A stretch of DNA of 27,478 nt, taken from positions 1-27,478 of the forward strand of contig QFOX01000026.1 in NCBI GenBank assembly GCA_003241645.1, given 5' to 3'. This DNA comes from Azospirillum brasilense (GTDB taxonomy: Bacteria; Pseudomonadota; Alphaproteobacteria; Rickettsiales; UBA3002). The translations under genes were made by a program, and so were the position numbers. The notes beneath the pieces were generated by a model that saw only the letters and a program-made list of their open reading frames with translations, made no database searches and had not been told where the DNA came from. Below, one piece after another: positions 1-7,017 of this stretch (its first letter is position 1; each line of letters opens with the position of its first letter).

Positions 1-109
1 GTGCCGCCCACGCATTATACCGACCCCGACTTCTAGCGCCTTGAAGTCGCATCCATCTTTCCTATTTATGCATGCATCGCGAGAATCGGTGTAACAAAGG
101 AGATTCCCC
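1..109. other. Leader upstream of grxC; possible end of an unseen gene
   Basis: No gene can be identified here. Plus-strand frame 1 closes with TAG at 34-36, but the 11 codons before it match nothing I recognise, so an upstream gene end is only possible. A perfect 7-bp inverted repeat (CGACTTC at 27-33, GAAGTCG at 43-49, 9-nt loop) could be a transcript end, although only a mixed T/C stretch follows it. The perfect palindrome ATGCATGCAT lies at 68-77. Confidence 0.3.
41..68 (+). promoter_or_regulatory. Possible promoter of grxC
   Basis: TTGAAG (41-46) and TATTTA (63-68) are separated by 16 bp and lie about 40 bp before the grxC start codon. The -10 match is weak. The -35 overlaps the 3' arm of the stem-loop at 27-49. 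This is a pattern match only. Confidence 0.25.
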
Positions 110-370
110 ATGGCCCAGGTGACCATCTACACGACCAAAGTCTGCCCCTATTGCGTGCGCGCGAAACAGCTGCTTGAGCGCAAGGGCGTGGAATATGCCG
201 AGATCAGCGCCGAGGATGAAGCCGTGCGCGAAGCCATGATCGTGAAGGCCGGTGGCCGCCGCAGCGTGCCGCAGATCTTCATCAACGAAAAACATGTGGG
301 CGGCTGCGACGATCTCTACGCGCTCGACAAAGAAGGCAAGCTGGATAGCATGCTGAACGCGGCGGCCTAG
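110..370 (+). CDS. grxC: Glutaredoxin 3 (GrxC)
   Basis: Small cytoplasmic thiol-disulfide oxidoreductase of the thioredoxin fold. It uses glutathione to reduce protein disulfides and glutathionylated proteins. The 86-residue length is normal for the family. The dithiol active site CPYC is at residues 12-15, after the first beta strand. The cis-proline loop reads SVP rather than the common TVP and is followed by QIFIN. The glutathione-binding GGCDDL segment comes near the end. The start is fixed by a strong ribosome binding site, AAAGGAG at 96-102, seven bases before ATG. In many alphaproteobacteria grxC sits between comF and a nitrilase-family gene; here the next gene is a histidine kinase. 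Confidence 0.95.
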   Translation: MAQVTIYTTKVCPYCVRAKQLLERKGVEYAEISAEDEAVREAMIVKAGGRRSVPQIFINEKHVGGCDDLYALDKEGKLDSMLNAAA

Positions 371-384
371 CCACAGGGCTGTGG
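371..384 (+). terminator. Short hairpin directly after grxC
   Basis: CCACA (371-375) and TGTGG (380-384) form a 5-bp stem with a GGGC loop, starting at the base after the grxC stop codon. No T-tract follows, so intrinsic termination is uncertain. Confidence 0.25.
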
Positions 385-412
385 CGCAAAGGCCGCACCC
401 GCTACCCAGAAC

Positions 413-421
413 TTATCCACA
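413..421 (+). promoter_or_regulatory. Perfect DnaA-box sequence
   Basis: TTATCCACA matches the strong DnaA box consensus TTATNCACA exactly and lies in the grxC-kinase intergenic space, 83 bp before the kinase start. I see no second box nearby, so this is not an origin. It could be a DnaA regulatory site or chance. Confidence 0.35.
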
Positions 422-472
422 GGCATGCTGAACGCATGAATTGGCTCGTGCATCGCGGCTTAGCCGATAACA

Positions 473-494
473 CTTCATGGAAATAACCATGAAG
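473..494 (+). promoter_or_regulatory. 8-bp inverted repeat overlapping the kinase ribosome binding site
   Basis: CTTCATGG (473-480) and CCATGAAG (487-494) are perfect complements around an AAATAA spacer. The right arm runs into GAAGGTGG (492-499), the likely Shine-Dalgarno region of the kinase at 505. It could be a dimeric operator or an RNA hairpin that hides the ribosome binding site. Confidence 0.45.
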
Positions 495-504
495 GTGGAC
501 ACTG

Positions 505-1842
505 ATGTGGTGGCTTTTCGTTCGTGACTTTTACCGTGCCGGCGAGCAAGCCGCACCCGTTGTTGAAGCGGAAGCGATGGCCCCGCCGCCGCGTGCAGCT
601 AGGCCTGCAAAAAAATCGAAAGCTGCGGTAAGCCCCCGCATGCAGGTGCGCTCCGCACCGGTGGATGCCGCCCCTGCCCCCGTCTTCCAGAACGCTGAGC
701 CCACTGCCCCCAGCATCACCTCTTACCTGCAGCGCCTGAGCGTGGACGGCGAACACGCCTTCGGCCTGTGGGACGAAGCGTGCGGCTTCTCGGTATTCTC
801 CGCGAATTTTGAACGCATCTGCGGCCTTTCCAGCGCCGACTGCGCCGGGCATGACTGGATCCACTCCATTCACCATACCCAGCAATATGCGGTGAACGAG
901 GCGCTGCTCAACGCCGCGCATGAAGGCCGCAACGGCCAGTGCCTTGTGCAGGCCCGCCCCTTCGAGGATGCGGAATGGAACTGGCTGCTGCTCGACATTA
1001 AAGCGCCCACGGTGCAGCAGCATGCCGTCATGGTGCTGATGCGCAACGTGAGCGACGAACGCGCGCTGGACGAAGCCCTGAAACAGACCGAGACCGCCCT
1101 GAACATGGCCGAACGTGGCCGCTCGGCGTTCCTCTCGAGCATGAGCCACGAACTGCGCACGCCGCTGAATGCCATTATGGGCTTCTCGGAAATGATGAAA
1201 TCCGGCGTGTTCGGCGAGCTGAACAACAGCACCTACCAGCAATACGCCGAGCATATCCACGATTCGGGCAAACTGCTGCTGGGCAAGGTGAACGACCTGC
1301 TCGATATCGCCAGCATGGACGCCAAGGGCGTGGTGCTGAGCGAGGAGCCCTGCAACGTGCGCAGCCTGCTTTCCGAGGTGGTGGAGATCCACAGCCACGC
1401 AGCCTTTACCCGCCAGCAAACGCTGAAGCTGGATTGCACGCAGGCCATCGAGATCGAGGCCGACCGCGCTAAGCTCATTTGCGCCATTTCGCATTTCATC
1501 AGCAATGCACTGCGCCACTCGCCCGACGGCGCCGAGATCACGCTCTGCGCCCGGCTGGTGCCCATGGAAGGCCTCATCATCAGCGTGCGCGACCATGGCG
1601 AAGGGATTCCGCAGGCGCAATTGCAGACCATTCGCGATGCGCTGCAGGCTGAATCCGCCAGCTACACCCAGATCGAGCCGGGCGGCATTGGCCTTGGGCT
1701 GTCGCTGGCGCGCGAGCTGGCCGTCAGCCATGGTGGGCGCATCATGGTGGATTCCATGCGCCACCGCGGCACGGTGGTTGCCCTCACCCTGCCGGAATCG
1801 CGCGTGCGTTCGGGCATGCCCAAGCGCAAACGCCTCAACTAG
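505..1842 (+). CDS. Soluble PAS-like sensor histidine kinase, DivJ/PleC type
   Basis: Two-component sensor kinase of 445 residues. After a short aromatic N-terminus (WWLF), residues 20-70 are low-complexity Ala/Pro/Lys linker. Residues about 80-185 look like a PAS sensor fold with a conserved WNWLLLD-type strand. A coiled helix leads to the HisKA dimerisation helix with phospho-acceptor His215 in SSMSHELRTPLNAIMGFSEM. The HATPase domain carries the N box with Asn334 (FISNALRHSPDG), the G1 box DHGEGIP (363-369) and the G2 box GGIGLGLSLA (393-402). The H-box followed by YAEHIHDSGKLLL is the form seen in alphaproteobacterial cell-cycle kinases such as DivJ and PleC. There is no clear membrane segment, so it should be cytosolic. 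It has no fused receiver and no response regulator gene beside it, so its partner is encoded elsewhere. The signal is unknown. Confidence 0.9.
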   Translation: MWWLFVRDFYRAGEQAAPVVEAEAMAPPPRAARPAKKSKAAVSPRMQVRSAPVDAAPAPVFQNAEPTAPSITSYLQRLSVDGEHAFGLWDEACGFSVFSANFERICGLSSADCAGHDWIHSIHHTQQYAVNEALLNAAHEGRNGQCLVQARPFEDAEWNWLLLDIKAPTVQQHAVMVLMRNVSDERALDEALKQTETALNMAERGRSAFLSSMSHELRTPLNAIMGFSEMMKSGVFGELNNSTYQQYAEHIHDSGKLLLGKVNDLLDIASMDAKGVVLSEEPCNVRSLLSEVVEIHSHAAFTRQQTLKLDCTQAIEIEADRAKLICAISHFISNALRHSPDGAEITLCARLVPMEGLIISVRDHGEGIPQAQLQTIRDALQAESASYTQIEPGGIGLGLSLARELAVSHGGRIMVDSMRHRGTVVALTLPESRVRSGMPKRKRLN

Positions 1843-1880
1843 GGCTGGCGTTCACCCGCGCCCACGCCTATATTCAGCGC

Positions 1881-2495
1881 ATGAGCACGCTTGCCGATCG
1901 CATTGTTGACGCTGCCCTGCCGAACGTTCCGTTCGATGGCTGGAGTGTGGGCACGCTTGAAAAAGCCGCCCAAAGCATCGGCGCCACAGCGTTCGATGTG
2001 AAGCGCACCTTCCCCCGCGGCGTGGTGGATGCGGTGAACCATTTCGTCATCCGCGCCAACGACCAGATGATCGCAGGCCTGCCCGAGCATTTTGCCACCC
2101 TGAAGATCCGCGAGAAGATCACCACCGCCGTGATGGTGCGACTGCGCCAGCAATTGCCCCACCGCGAAGCCGTGCGCCGCGCGCTTGCGGTCTATGCCAT
2201 GCCGTGGAACGCGGCCGATGGGCTGCAACGCAGCTACGACACGGTGGACGTGATCTGGCGCGCCGCCGGCGACACGAGTTTGGATTATAACTTCTACACG
2301 AAGCGCCTGACACTGGCGAAGGTCTATGCCGCGACGCTGATGGTGTGGTTGAACGATGACTCGGCCGAGCTTGCCGATACCGAGGCGTTCCTGCGCCGCC
2401 GCATCGACGATGTGATGCAGTTCGAGAAATTCAAAGCCAAGGCCAAGCAAGCCGTCGGCTCGCTGGACCAGTGGATGCCGAAATTCAAGGCTTAA
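1881..2495 (+). CDS. coq9: COQ9 family ubiquinone biosynthesis protein
   Basis: Member of the COQ9 family: TetR-fold lipid-binding proteins that, in mitochondria, present ubiquinone intermediates to the COQ7 hydroxylase. A similar role in aerobic ubiquinone synthesis is inferred here. Family hallmarks are KIREKI (75-80), the GDTSLDYNFYTKR segment (130-142) and MVWLND (154-159), which precedes the lipid-binding C-terminal helices. The 204-residue length is normal for bacterial members. No strong ribosome binding site precedes the ATG, which lies 38 bp after the kinase stop, so the two may be co-transcribed. In many alphaproteobacteria coq9 is divergent from rpsU; rpsU is not present here. Transcription runs into the palindromic element at 2499-2568. 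Confidence 0.92.
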   Translation: MSTLADRIVDAALPNVPFDGWSVGTLEKAAQSIGATAFDVKRTFPRGVVDAVNHFVIRANDQMIAGLPEHFATLKIREKITTAVMVRLRQQLPHREAVRRALAVYAMPWNAADGLQRSYDTVDVIWRAAGDTSLDYNFYTKRLTLAKVYAATLMVWLNDDSAELADTEAFLRRRIDDVMQFEKFKAKAKQAVGSLDQWMPKFKA

Positions 2496-2498
2496 CGC

Positions 2499-2568
2499 CA
2501 TTGCGAGTGGTAGCGAAGCAATCCAGAACATCGCTGGATTGCCGCGTCGCCTGCGGCTCCTCGCAATG
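2499..2568. repeat. Palindromic element R1 between convergent genes
   Basis: CATTGCGAG at 2499-2507 is repeated as CTCGCAATG at 2560-2568, and the element runs into an ATGAC end (2566-2570). Inside, GCAATCCAG (2518-2526) pairs with CTGGATTGC (2534-2542) around a 7-nt loop. This CATTGCGAG...CTCGCAATGAC pattern resembles widespread bacterial intergenic palindromic repeats. It fills the 77-bp space between the coq9 stop and the stop of the minus-strand gene at 2573, so a transcript from either side would fold and could end here. Confidence 0.75.
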
Positions 2569-2572
2569 ACGA

Positions 2573-3253
2573 TCAGTGGGCGAATACGCCAAGCACAGGC
2601 CGCGGCATCAGCCACGCCGGCCGAATATCCGGTGCATACAGCACCATCGCCGCATCGGTGTTGATGGCGTAATACAGCACCGAGCCGGAGATCATGGACA
2701 CGCGACGATAACGCTGGATGCGCAACCCCGCGATCTTCTGCTGCAGCATGTCCATCAGCACATGCTCGTTCAGGGCCGTGTCGCCGTCCTCCTCCAGCAC
2801 CAGGTCGCAGCAATCCATTTCCGGCACGCTGGCGTAGTAATTCTCGATCTTGTAGTTCTTGCGCAGCACGCGCATGGCGGCAAGCTCGGCCACGCGGCGT
2901 TCCGGCTCGTGGCCGCTGTAGCGCGACAGGTCGTGGATGGGGCGGTAGTTCAACCGCTTTTTCAGCCAGACCTGATAATCGGCGGTGGTGACCTTGGTCA
3001 TTTCTGCGCCATGCACCCCCTCGCCGGTGATAATGGTGAAATCCGGTCCGTGGCCCTGCCGGTGCTTGCGAAAATCGACCGGCAGTTCCATCAGCCCGTG
3101 ATGTTTCAGGATCATGAAATACTGGATGAGGCAGCCGATCTCGATCTTGTCCTGTTCGGAAACGGGCGTATGGATCAGTTCGGCAAAACACGCATCAAGC
3201 GCGTCATCATCATACACGGTGCGGGTAAAAAGTGGCGGCTGGCAACGTCTCAT
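2573..3253 (-). CDS. Uncharacterised protein, possible PD-(D/E)XK-like domain
   Basis: 226 residues with no signal peptide or membrane helix. I do not recognise the family with certainty. The central segment has Pro70-Asp71-Phe72 then TII, and after a Gly-rich turn Glu84-Met-Thr86-Lys87, followed by a Thr-rich stretch and a Lys/Arg-rich helix. This PDF...G-x-E-x-T spacing resembles the nuclease-fold core of PD-(D/E)XK proteins that carry E-x-T in place of E-x-K. The function is unproven. A later segment (CCDLVLEEDGD, 148-158) is acidic. The start is supported by GAGGG about four bases before ATG. It is the last gene of the minus-strand block, 331 bp beyond lpdA, and its own promoter is likely. 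Confidence 0.6.
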   Translation of the reverse strand: MRRCQPPLFTRTVYDDDALDACFAELIHTPVSEQDKIEIGCLIQYFMILKHHGLMELPVDFRKHRQGHGPDFTIITGEGVHGAEMTKVTTADYQVWLKKRLNYRPIHDLSRYSGHEPERRVAELAAMRVLRKNYKIENYYASVPEMDCCDLVLEEDGDTALNEHVLMDMLQQKIAGLRIQRYRRVSMISGSVLYYAINTDAAMVLYAPDIRPAWLMPRPVLGVFAH

Positions 3254-3584
3254 AAGCCCTCGTGACTGGGTGATGAAACTTGGCCGAGAACAAGCCGCCC
3301 GTTCGGGCGCGTGTTAGCATAGCTATAGCAAAAAAAGGCTCGTCATTCCAGCGAAAGCTGGAATCCAGCTTGTTGCGTGCTTCGCACAGTGCCCATGGAT
3401 TCCGTATCGGCGTGCGCACGCGCACTGGTACGGAATGACGCAACACACGGGCGGCAGCGCTACAAGCCTGCGGAAATGCCGTGGCGAGTGCTAGGAATGC
3501 CCGCGCGCAGGGAGGGAGCGTACATGACAGTACGTGACCGACCGAGCACGGCCATGACACCGCAATCGACCGGCAGAACGCAGG
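3254..3584. other. 331-bp non-coding gap between lpdA and the uncharacterised gene
   Basis: No credible gene is present. From the left it holds a GC hairpin CGCCC-GTTC-GGGCG (3296-3309) in the leader of the minus-strand gene. Next is an AT-richer palindromic stretch around 3315-3330 (TAGCATAGCTATAGC) that may contain that gene's promoter. Then come repeat element R2 (3342-3439) and a 145-bp stretch (3440-3584) with a small hairpin CGTAC-ATGACA-GTACG at 3519-3534. The latter stretch forms the 3' flank of the lpdA transcript and is otherwise unexplained. Confidence 0.5.
3342..3439. repeat. Palindromic element R2, 98 bp, two hairpins
   Basis: Begins GTCATTCC and ends GGAATGAC. The first hairpin is ATTCCAGC-GAAA-GCTGGAAT (3345-3364) with a perfect 8-bp stem and a GNRA tetraloop. 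The right half forms a second, longer hairpin from ATTCCGT to ACGGAAT (about 3398-3435). Same architecture as R3 and R4 but with a longer middle. It lies downstream of lpdA on the minus strand and could act as its 3' end structure. Confidence 0.75.
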
Positions 3585-4982
3585 CTAGATATGCAGCGCG
3601 CGGCCGTACGCGTCGAGCACACTCTCATGCATCATCTCGCTCAGCGTCGGGTGCGGGAACACGGTGGCCATGAAATCCGCTTCGGTGAGTTCGGCCTGTT
3701 TACCGATCACGAAGCCCTGCACCAGCTCGGTCACTTCCGCGCCCACAAGGTGCGCGCCCAGCAGCTCGCCGGTCTTGGCATCGAACACGGTCTTCACGAG
3801 GCCTTCCGGCTCGCCCAGCGCCACGGCCTTGCCGTTGCCCATGAACGGGAAGCGGCCCACTTTCAGCTCGTAGCCCTTCTCTTTCGCGGCTTTCTCGGTC
3901 AGGCCCACGCTGGCCACCTGCGGGTTGCAATAGGTGCAGCCCGGAATGTTCTCGCGCTTCATGGCGTGCGGGTGGCCACCGGCAATGTGCTCGGCGGCGA
4001 TCACGCCTTCGTGGCTTGCCTTGTGCGCCAGCCACGGGGCACCCGTGATGTCGCCAATGGCATACACGCCGGGCTCGGCCGTCTGGCAGTTGGAATCCAC
4101 CATGATGCGGCCATGCTCCACCTTCACCTTGGTGCCTTCCAGCCCAAGGCCTTCGATGTTGGCAACGATGCCCACGGCCGAGATCACGCGTTCCACGGTG
4201 AGCTCCTGCGTTTTGCCATCTTTCTCGATGGTAGCGGTTACGCTGTTCTTATCTTTCTTCAGGGCTTTCACCACCGCACCGGTGATGATCTTCATGCCCT
4301 GCTTCTCGAACTGCTTCTGTGCGAACTTGCTGATCTCCTCGTCTTCCACGGGCATGACGCGGTCTTGCAGTTCCACCACGGTCACCTCCACGCCGAGCGT
4401 GTTGTAGAAGCTCGCGAACTCGATGCCAATGGCGCCCGAGCCCATGACCAGCAGCGATTTGGGCATTGCATCCGGCACCATGGCTTCGCGGTAGCTCCAG
4501 ACCAGCTTGCCGTCGCTCTCCAGCCCCGGCAGGTTGCGCGCGCGCGCACCGGTCGCGAGGATGATGGCTTTGCCCTCAAGCTCGGCCACTTTCTTTTTGT
4601 CCTTGTCGTTCACCACGACCTTGCCGCGGCCCGCCAGCGCGCCGGTGCCTTCGAACACGGTCACCTTGTGCTTCTTCATGAGGAAGCCGATGCCTTTTTT
4701 CATCTGGTCGGATACGCCGCGCGAACGCTCCACGATCTTCGACAGGTCGAACTTCGCGTCTTTCACGGTGATGCCATAGCTCTCGGCATGCTTGATGTTG
4801 TTGAAGATCTCCGCCGAGCGCAGCAGCGCCTTGGTGGGAATGCAACCCCAGTTGAGGCAGATGCCGCCGAGATGCTCGCGCTCCACCAGCGCGACTTTCT
4901 TGCCCAGTTGGCTGGCGCGGATCGCCGCCACGTAACCACCCGGACCACCACCGATCACCACTACATCGAATTGTTCGCTCAT
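3585..4982 (-). CDS. lpdA: Dihydrolipoamide dehydrogenase (E3)
   Basis: FAD-dependent E3 that re-oxidises the dihydrolipoyl arm of E2 and passes electrons to NAD+. As the last PDH-complex gene of this operon it presumably serves pyruvate dehydrogenase, and perhaps other 2-oxoacid complexes. The N-terminal FAD motif is GGGPGGYVAA (11-20). The redox disulfide is Cys42/Cys47 in GGICLNWGCIPTK. The NAD-binding motif is GSGAIGIEF, and the catalytic dyad His444/Glu449 lies in HPTLSE. Length is 465 residues, normal for the family. I chose the Met that begins MSEQFDV rather than one eight codons upstream, because AAAAGGAG (4989-4996) sits just before it. The upstream option would start inside repeat element R3. 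Confidence 0.97.
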   Translation of the reverse strand: MSEQFDVVVIGGGPGGYVAAIRASQLGKKVALVEREHLGGICLNWGCIPTKALLRSAEIFNNIKHAESYGITVKDAKFDLSKIVERSRGVSDQMKKGIGFLMKKHKVTVFEGTGALAGRGKVVVNDKDKKKVAELEGKAIILATGARARNLPGLESDGKLVWSYREAMVPDAMPKSLLVMGSGAIGIEFASFYNTLGVEVTVVELQDRVMPVEDEEISKFAQKQFEKQGMKIITGAVVKALKKDKNSVTATIEKDGKTQELTVERVISAVGIVANIEGLGLEGTKVKVEHGRIMVDSNCQTAEPGVYAIGDITGAPWLAHKASHEGVIAAEHIAGGHPHAMKRENIPGCTYCNPQVASVGLTEKAAKEKGYELKVGRFPFMGNGKAVALGEPEGLVKTVFDAKTGELLGAHLVGAEVTELVQGFVIGKQAELTEADFMATVFPHPTLSEMMHESVLDAYGRALHI

Positions 4983-5001
4983 GTTCTTCTCCTTTTTAGT
5001 T

Positions 5002-5060
5002 GTCATCCCTGCGAACGCAGGGATCTCCTTGAAGGGGATTCCCGCCTTCGCGGGAATGAC
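5002..5060. repeat. Palindromic element R3, 59 bp, inside the PDH operon
   Basis: GTCAT...ATGAC ends enclose two perfect 8-bp hairpins: ATCCCTGC-GAAC-GCAGGGAT (5005-5024) and ATTCCCGC-CTTC-GCGGGAAT (5038-5057). It lies 19 bp upstream of the lpdA start and 9 bp past the stop of the zinc-ribbon gene. Same length and layout as R4; the second stem differs by a paired C-G to T-A change. Confidence 0.85.
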
Positions 5061-5069
5061 AAAGTTAGT

Positions 5070-5618
5070 CTAAAACTGGTCGGGATCGACCGGTTTTTTT
5101 GGTTTCTGAATCTCGGGTGCCGCGGGCGCAGGAGCTGCTGCCGGCGCAGGCTGAATGGGCGCTTCTTGTAGCATCGCTTCCAGCGAAGGCAACTTCTCTG
5201 GCTTGGGTGCGGGCGCATCCACCGTTTTTTCTTCGTCCTCGGGCAGCTTCAGCTCACGGCCGAACGCCAGCGTTGGCGCTTCCGGCGCATCAAAGCGTTT
5301 GCCCATTTTCACCGCCAGCTTGCGCATGGCGATCTCGCCCGCGTCGCTGGTCTTGCGCACCATCAGCGGTAGGCCGCAATTCTGGCAGTGTTTCTTCGCG
5401 TCGTAGAGCGGCTTGAACAACCACATCAGCAGGTAGATGGGCAGCGACACGAACAATGCCAGCGGCTTGATGATGAGCCCCAGCCCCGGAAAGATGAGGT
5501 TCGCCACCCGCGCAATGGCCTTGCTGGTGTCGTCGCCCTCGGGCGTTTTATCGCTCGGCGGCTTAACGGGTTTGCCCTCGTAGTAGCAATGCGTACAGAT
5601 GTGGCTGTCGCTTGCCAT
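5070..5618 (-). CDS. Zinc-ribbon membrane protein in the PDH operon, unknown function
   Basis: 182 residues, not assigned to a named family. Two cysteine pairs, Cys8/Cys11 (CTHC) and Cys78/Cys81 (CQNC), form a likely split zinc ribbon. Between them residues about 37-70 are strongly hydrophobic and could form a membrane hairpin, which would place both cysteine pairs on the same face. After residue 130 the chain is acidic and then Pro/Ala/Lys-rich, so probably disordered. The start ATG is only 7 nt after the pdhC stop, with AAGG before it, so it is translated with pdhC. lpdA follows after repeat R3. The position suggests a role near the PDH complex or just a stable passenger; nothing in the sequence decides this. 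Confidence 0.85.
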   Translation of the reverse strand: MASDSHICTHCYYEGKPVKPPSDKTPEGDDTSKAIARVANLIFPGLGLIIKPLALFVSLPIYLLMWLFKPLYDAKKHCQNCGLPLMVRKTSDAGEIAMRKLAVKMGKRFDAPEAPTLAFGRELKLPEDEEKTVDAPAPKPEKLPSLEAMLQEAPIQPAPAAAPAPAAPEIQKPKKPVDPDQF

Positions 5619-5625
5619 ACGCGCC

Positions 5626-6933
5626 TTACGCGAACATCAGGATCGGCTGTTCAATGTAACGCTTCAGGATCTGAAGCATCTCGGCGCCCAGCGCCCCATC
5701 CACCGCGCGGTGATCCACCGATAGGGTCAGGTTCATCACGTTGATGGCTTTCGGCGCACCGTCGCGCATCACCAGCTTCTCAGCGCCCGCGCCCACGGCC
5801 AGAATGCAGGCCTGCGGCGGGTTGATGATGGCCTGGAAGGTGCTCACGCCATACATGCCTAGGTTGGAAATGCTGAAACCGCCGCCCTGGAATTCTTCGG
5901 GCTTCAGCTTGTTCTCGCGCGCACGCTTGGCGAGGTCTTTCATCTCGGTGGAAATCTGCGGCAGCGATTTCTGGTCGGCGTTGCGCACGATCGGGGTGAT
6001 GAGCCCACCATCCGTCGCCACGGCCACGGAAATATCCACGTTGTTGTACTGGATGATGGCGTCGTCGTACCAGCTCACGTTGCAGCTGGGCTTGTCGCGC
6101 AGGGCAAGCGCGGTCGCCTTGATGACCAGATCATTCACCGAGAGCTTGTAGGCAGGTGGGTTGCCCTTGCCGGCTTTCGCTTCGGCGGCGGCGTTCAGCT
6201 GCGCGCGCGCAGCGAGCATCGCGTCCAGCTCCACTTCCACGGTGAGGTAGAAATGCGGCACCTGTTGCTTCGATTCCAGCAGGCGGCGCGCGATCACCTT
6301 GCGCATGGAGTTATTGGGCACCTGCACGAATTCCACCGGATTGCGGCGCACCACGCCTGAGCTGCCACCGCCGGTGAAGTTCTCCACGTCGGCACGCAGG
6401 ATGCGCCCACCCGGGCCCGTGCCCAGCACGTCGCTCAGGTTAATGCCTTTGGTGGCAGCGATCTTTTTGGCCAGCGGCGATGCTTTGACGCGGTCGCCCT
6501 TCTGCGCCACACCGGGGGCCGAAGCCACGGGGGCTGCCGGGGCTTTGCTGGCGACCGGGGCCACGCTGGGTGCCGCCGCAGGCGCGGCAGCAGCCGGTGC
6601 GGCCGCCTTATCATCGCCCTTTGCTTCGGCTTTCGCTTCCGCCTTCGGGGCCTCTTTCGGCTTCCAGCTATCCAGCGCTTTTTTGTCTTCGCCATCTTCC
6701 AGCAGCAGTGCGATCACGGCGTTCACTTTTACACCTTCGGTGCCCGCCTGCACGATGATGCGGCCCAGCGTGCCCTCATCCACCGCTTCCACTTCCATGG
6801 TCGCTTTGTCGGTCTCGATCTCGGCGATCACGTCGCCCGCTTTGATCGTGTCGCCTTCTTTTTTGGTCCATTTGGCGAGGTTGCCTTCCGTCATGGTCGG
6901 CGACAGGGCGGGCATGGTAATTTCGATGGGCAT
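5626..6933 (-). CDS. pdhC: Pyruvate dehydrogenase E2, dihydrolipoamide acetyltransferase
   Basis: Core subunit of the PDH complex; it transfers the acetyl group from lipoamide to CoA. Domain order: one lipoyl domain (1-80) with the lipoylation site Lys43 in ETDKATME; an Ala/Pro/Lys-rich swinging linker (about 90-145); the peripheral E1/E3-binding domain (about 150-185, ASPLAKKIA...GTGPGGRI); and the catalytic domain (about 205-435). The active-site motif DHRAVDG has His408 and Asp412. The 435-residue length fits a single-lipoyl-domain E2 of the alphaproteobacterial/mitochondrial type. AAGGA lies before ATG, after a run of A residues. Repeat R4 separates it from the SIMPL gene upstream. Confidence 0.97.
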   Translation of the reverse strand: MPIEITMPALSPTMTEGNLAKWTKKEGDTIKAGDVIAEIETDKATMEVEAVDEGTLGRIIVQAGTEGVKVNAVIALLLEDGEDKKALDSWKPKEAPKAEAKAEAKGDDKAAAPAAAAPAAAPSVAPVASKAPAAPVASAPGVAQKGDRVKASPLAKKIAATKGINLSDVLGTGPGGRILRADVENFTGGGSSGVVRRNPVEFVQVPNNSMRKVIARRLLESKQQVPHFYLTVEVELDAMLAARAQLNAAAEAKAGKGNPPAYKLSVNDLVIKATALALRDKPSCNVSWYDDAIIQYNNVDISVAVATDGGLITPIVRNADQKSLPQISTEMKDLAKRARENKLKPEEFQGGGFSISNLGMYGVSTFQAIINPPQACILAVGAGAEKLVMRDGAPKAINVMNLTLSVDHRAVDGALGAEMLQILKRYIEQPILMFA

Positions 6934-6954
6934 CTTTTTTTCCTTCTTCTTTTT

Positions 6955-7013
6955 GTCATCCCTGCGAACGCAGGGATCTCCTAAAAGTGGATTCCTGCTT
7001 CCGCAGGAATGAC
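6955..7013. repeat. Palindromic element R4, 59 bp, inside the PDH operon
   Basis: GTCAT...ATGAC ends with two perfect 8-bp hairpins: ATCCCTGC-GAAC-GCAGGGAT (6958-6977) and ATTCCTGC-TTCC-GCAGGAAT (6991-7010). The first hairpin is identical to that of R3 and the second is a compensated variant. It starts 21 bp upstream of the pdhC start and ends 4 bp before the stop codon of the SIMPL gene (minus strand), so it is the whole spacer between the two genes. Confidence 0.85.
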
Positions 7014-7017
7014 AAGT

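Noticed and set aside
2499..2568. CRISPR-like repeat
   Set aside because: Elements are scattered single copies without regular spacers or cas genes.
1839..3191. 450-codon minus-strand frame opposite coq9
   Set aside because: It is antisense to coq9 and then runs out of frame through the 2573-3253 gene; no family features.
3377..3673. 98-codon plus-strand frame covering repeat R2 and the end of lpdA
   Set aside because: Translation of a repeat and antisense lpdA, no ribosome binding site, Arg-rich composition.
3591..5171. Long plus-strand open frame opposite lpdA (526 codons)
   Set aside because: His/Leu/Arg-rich antisense translation of lpdA, which has clear FAD, NAD and disulfide motifs; a high-GC shadow.
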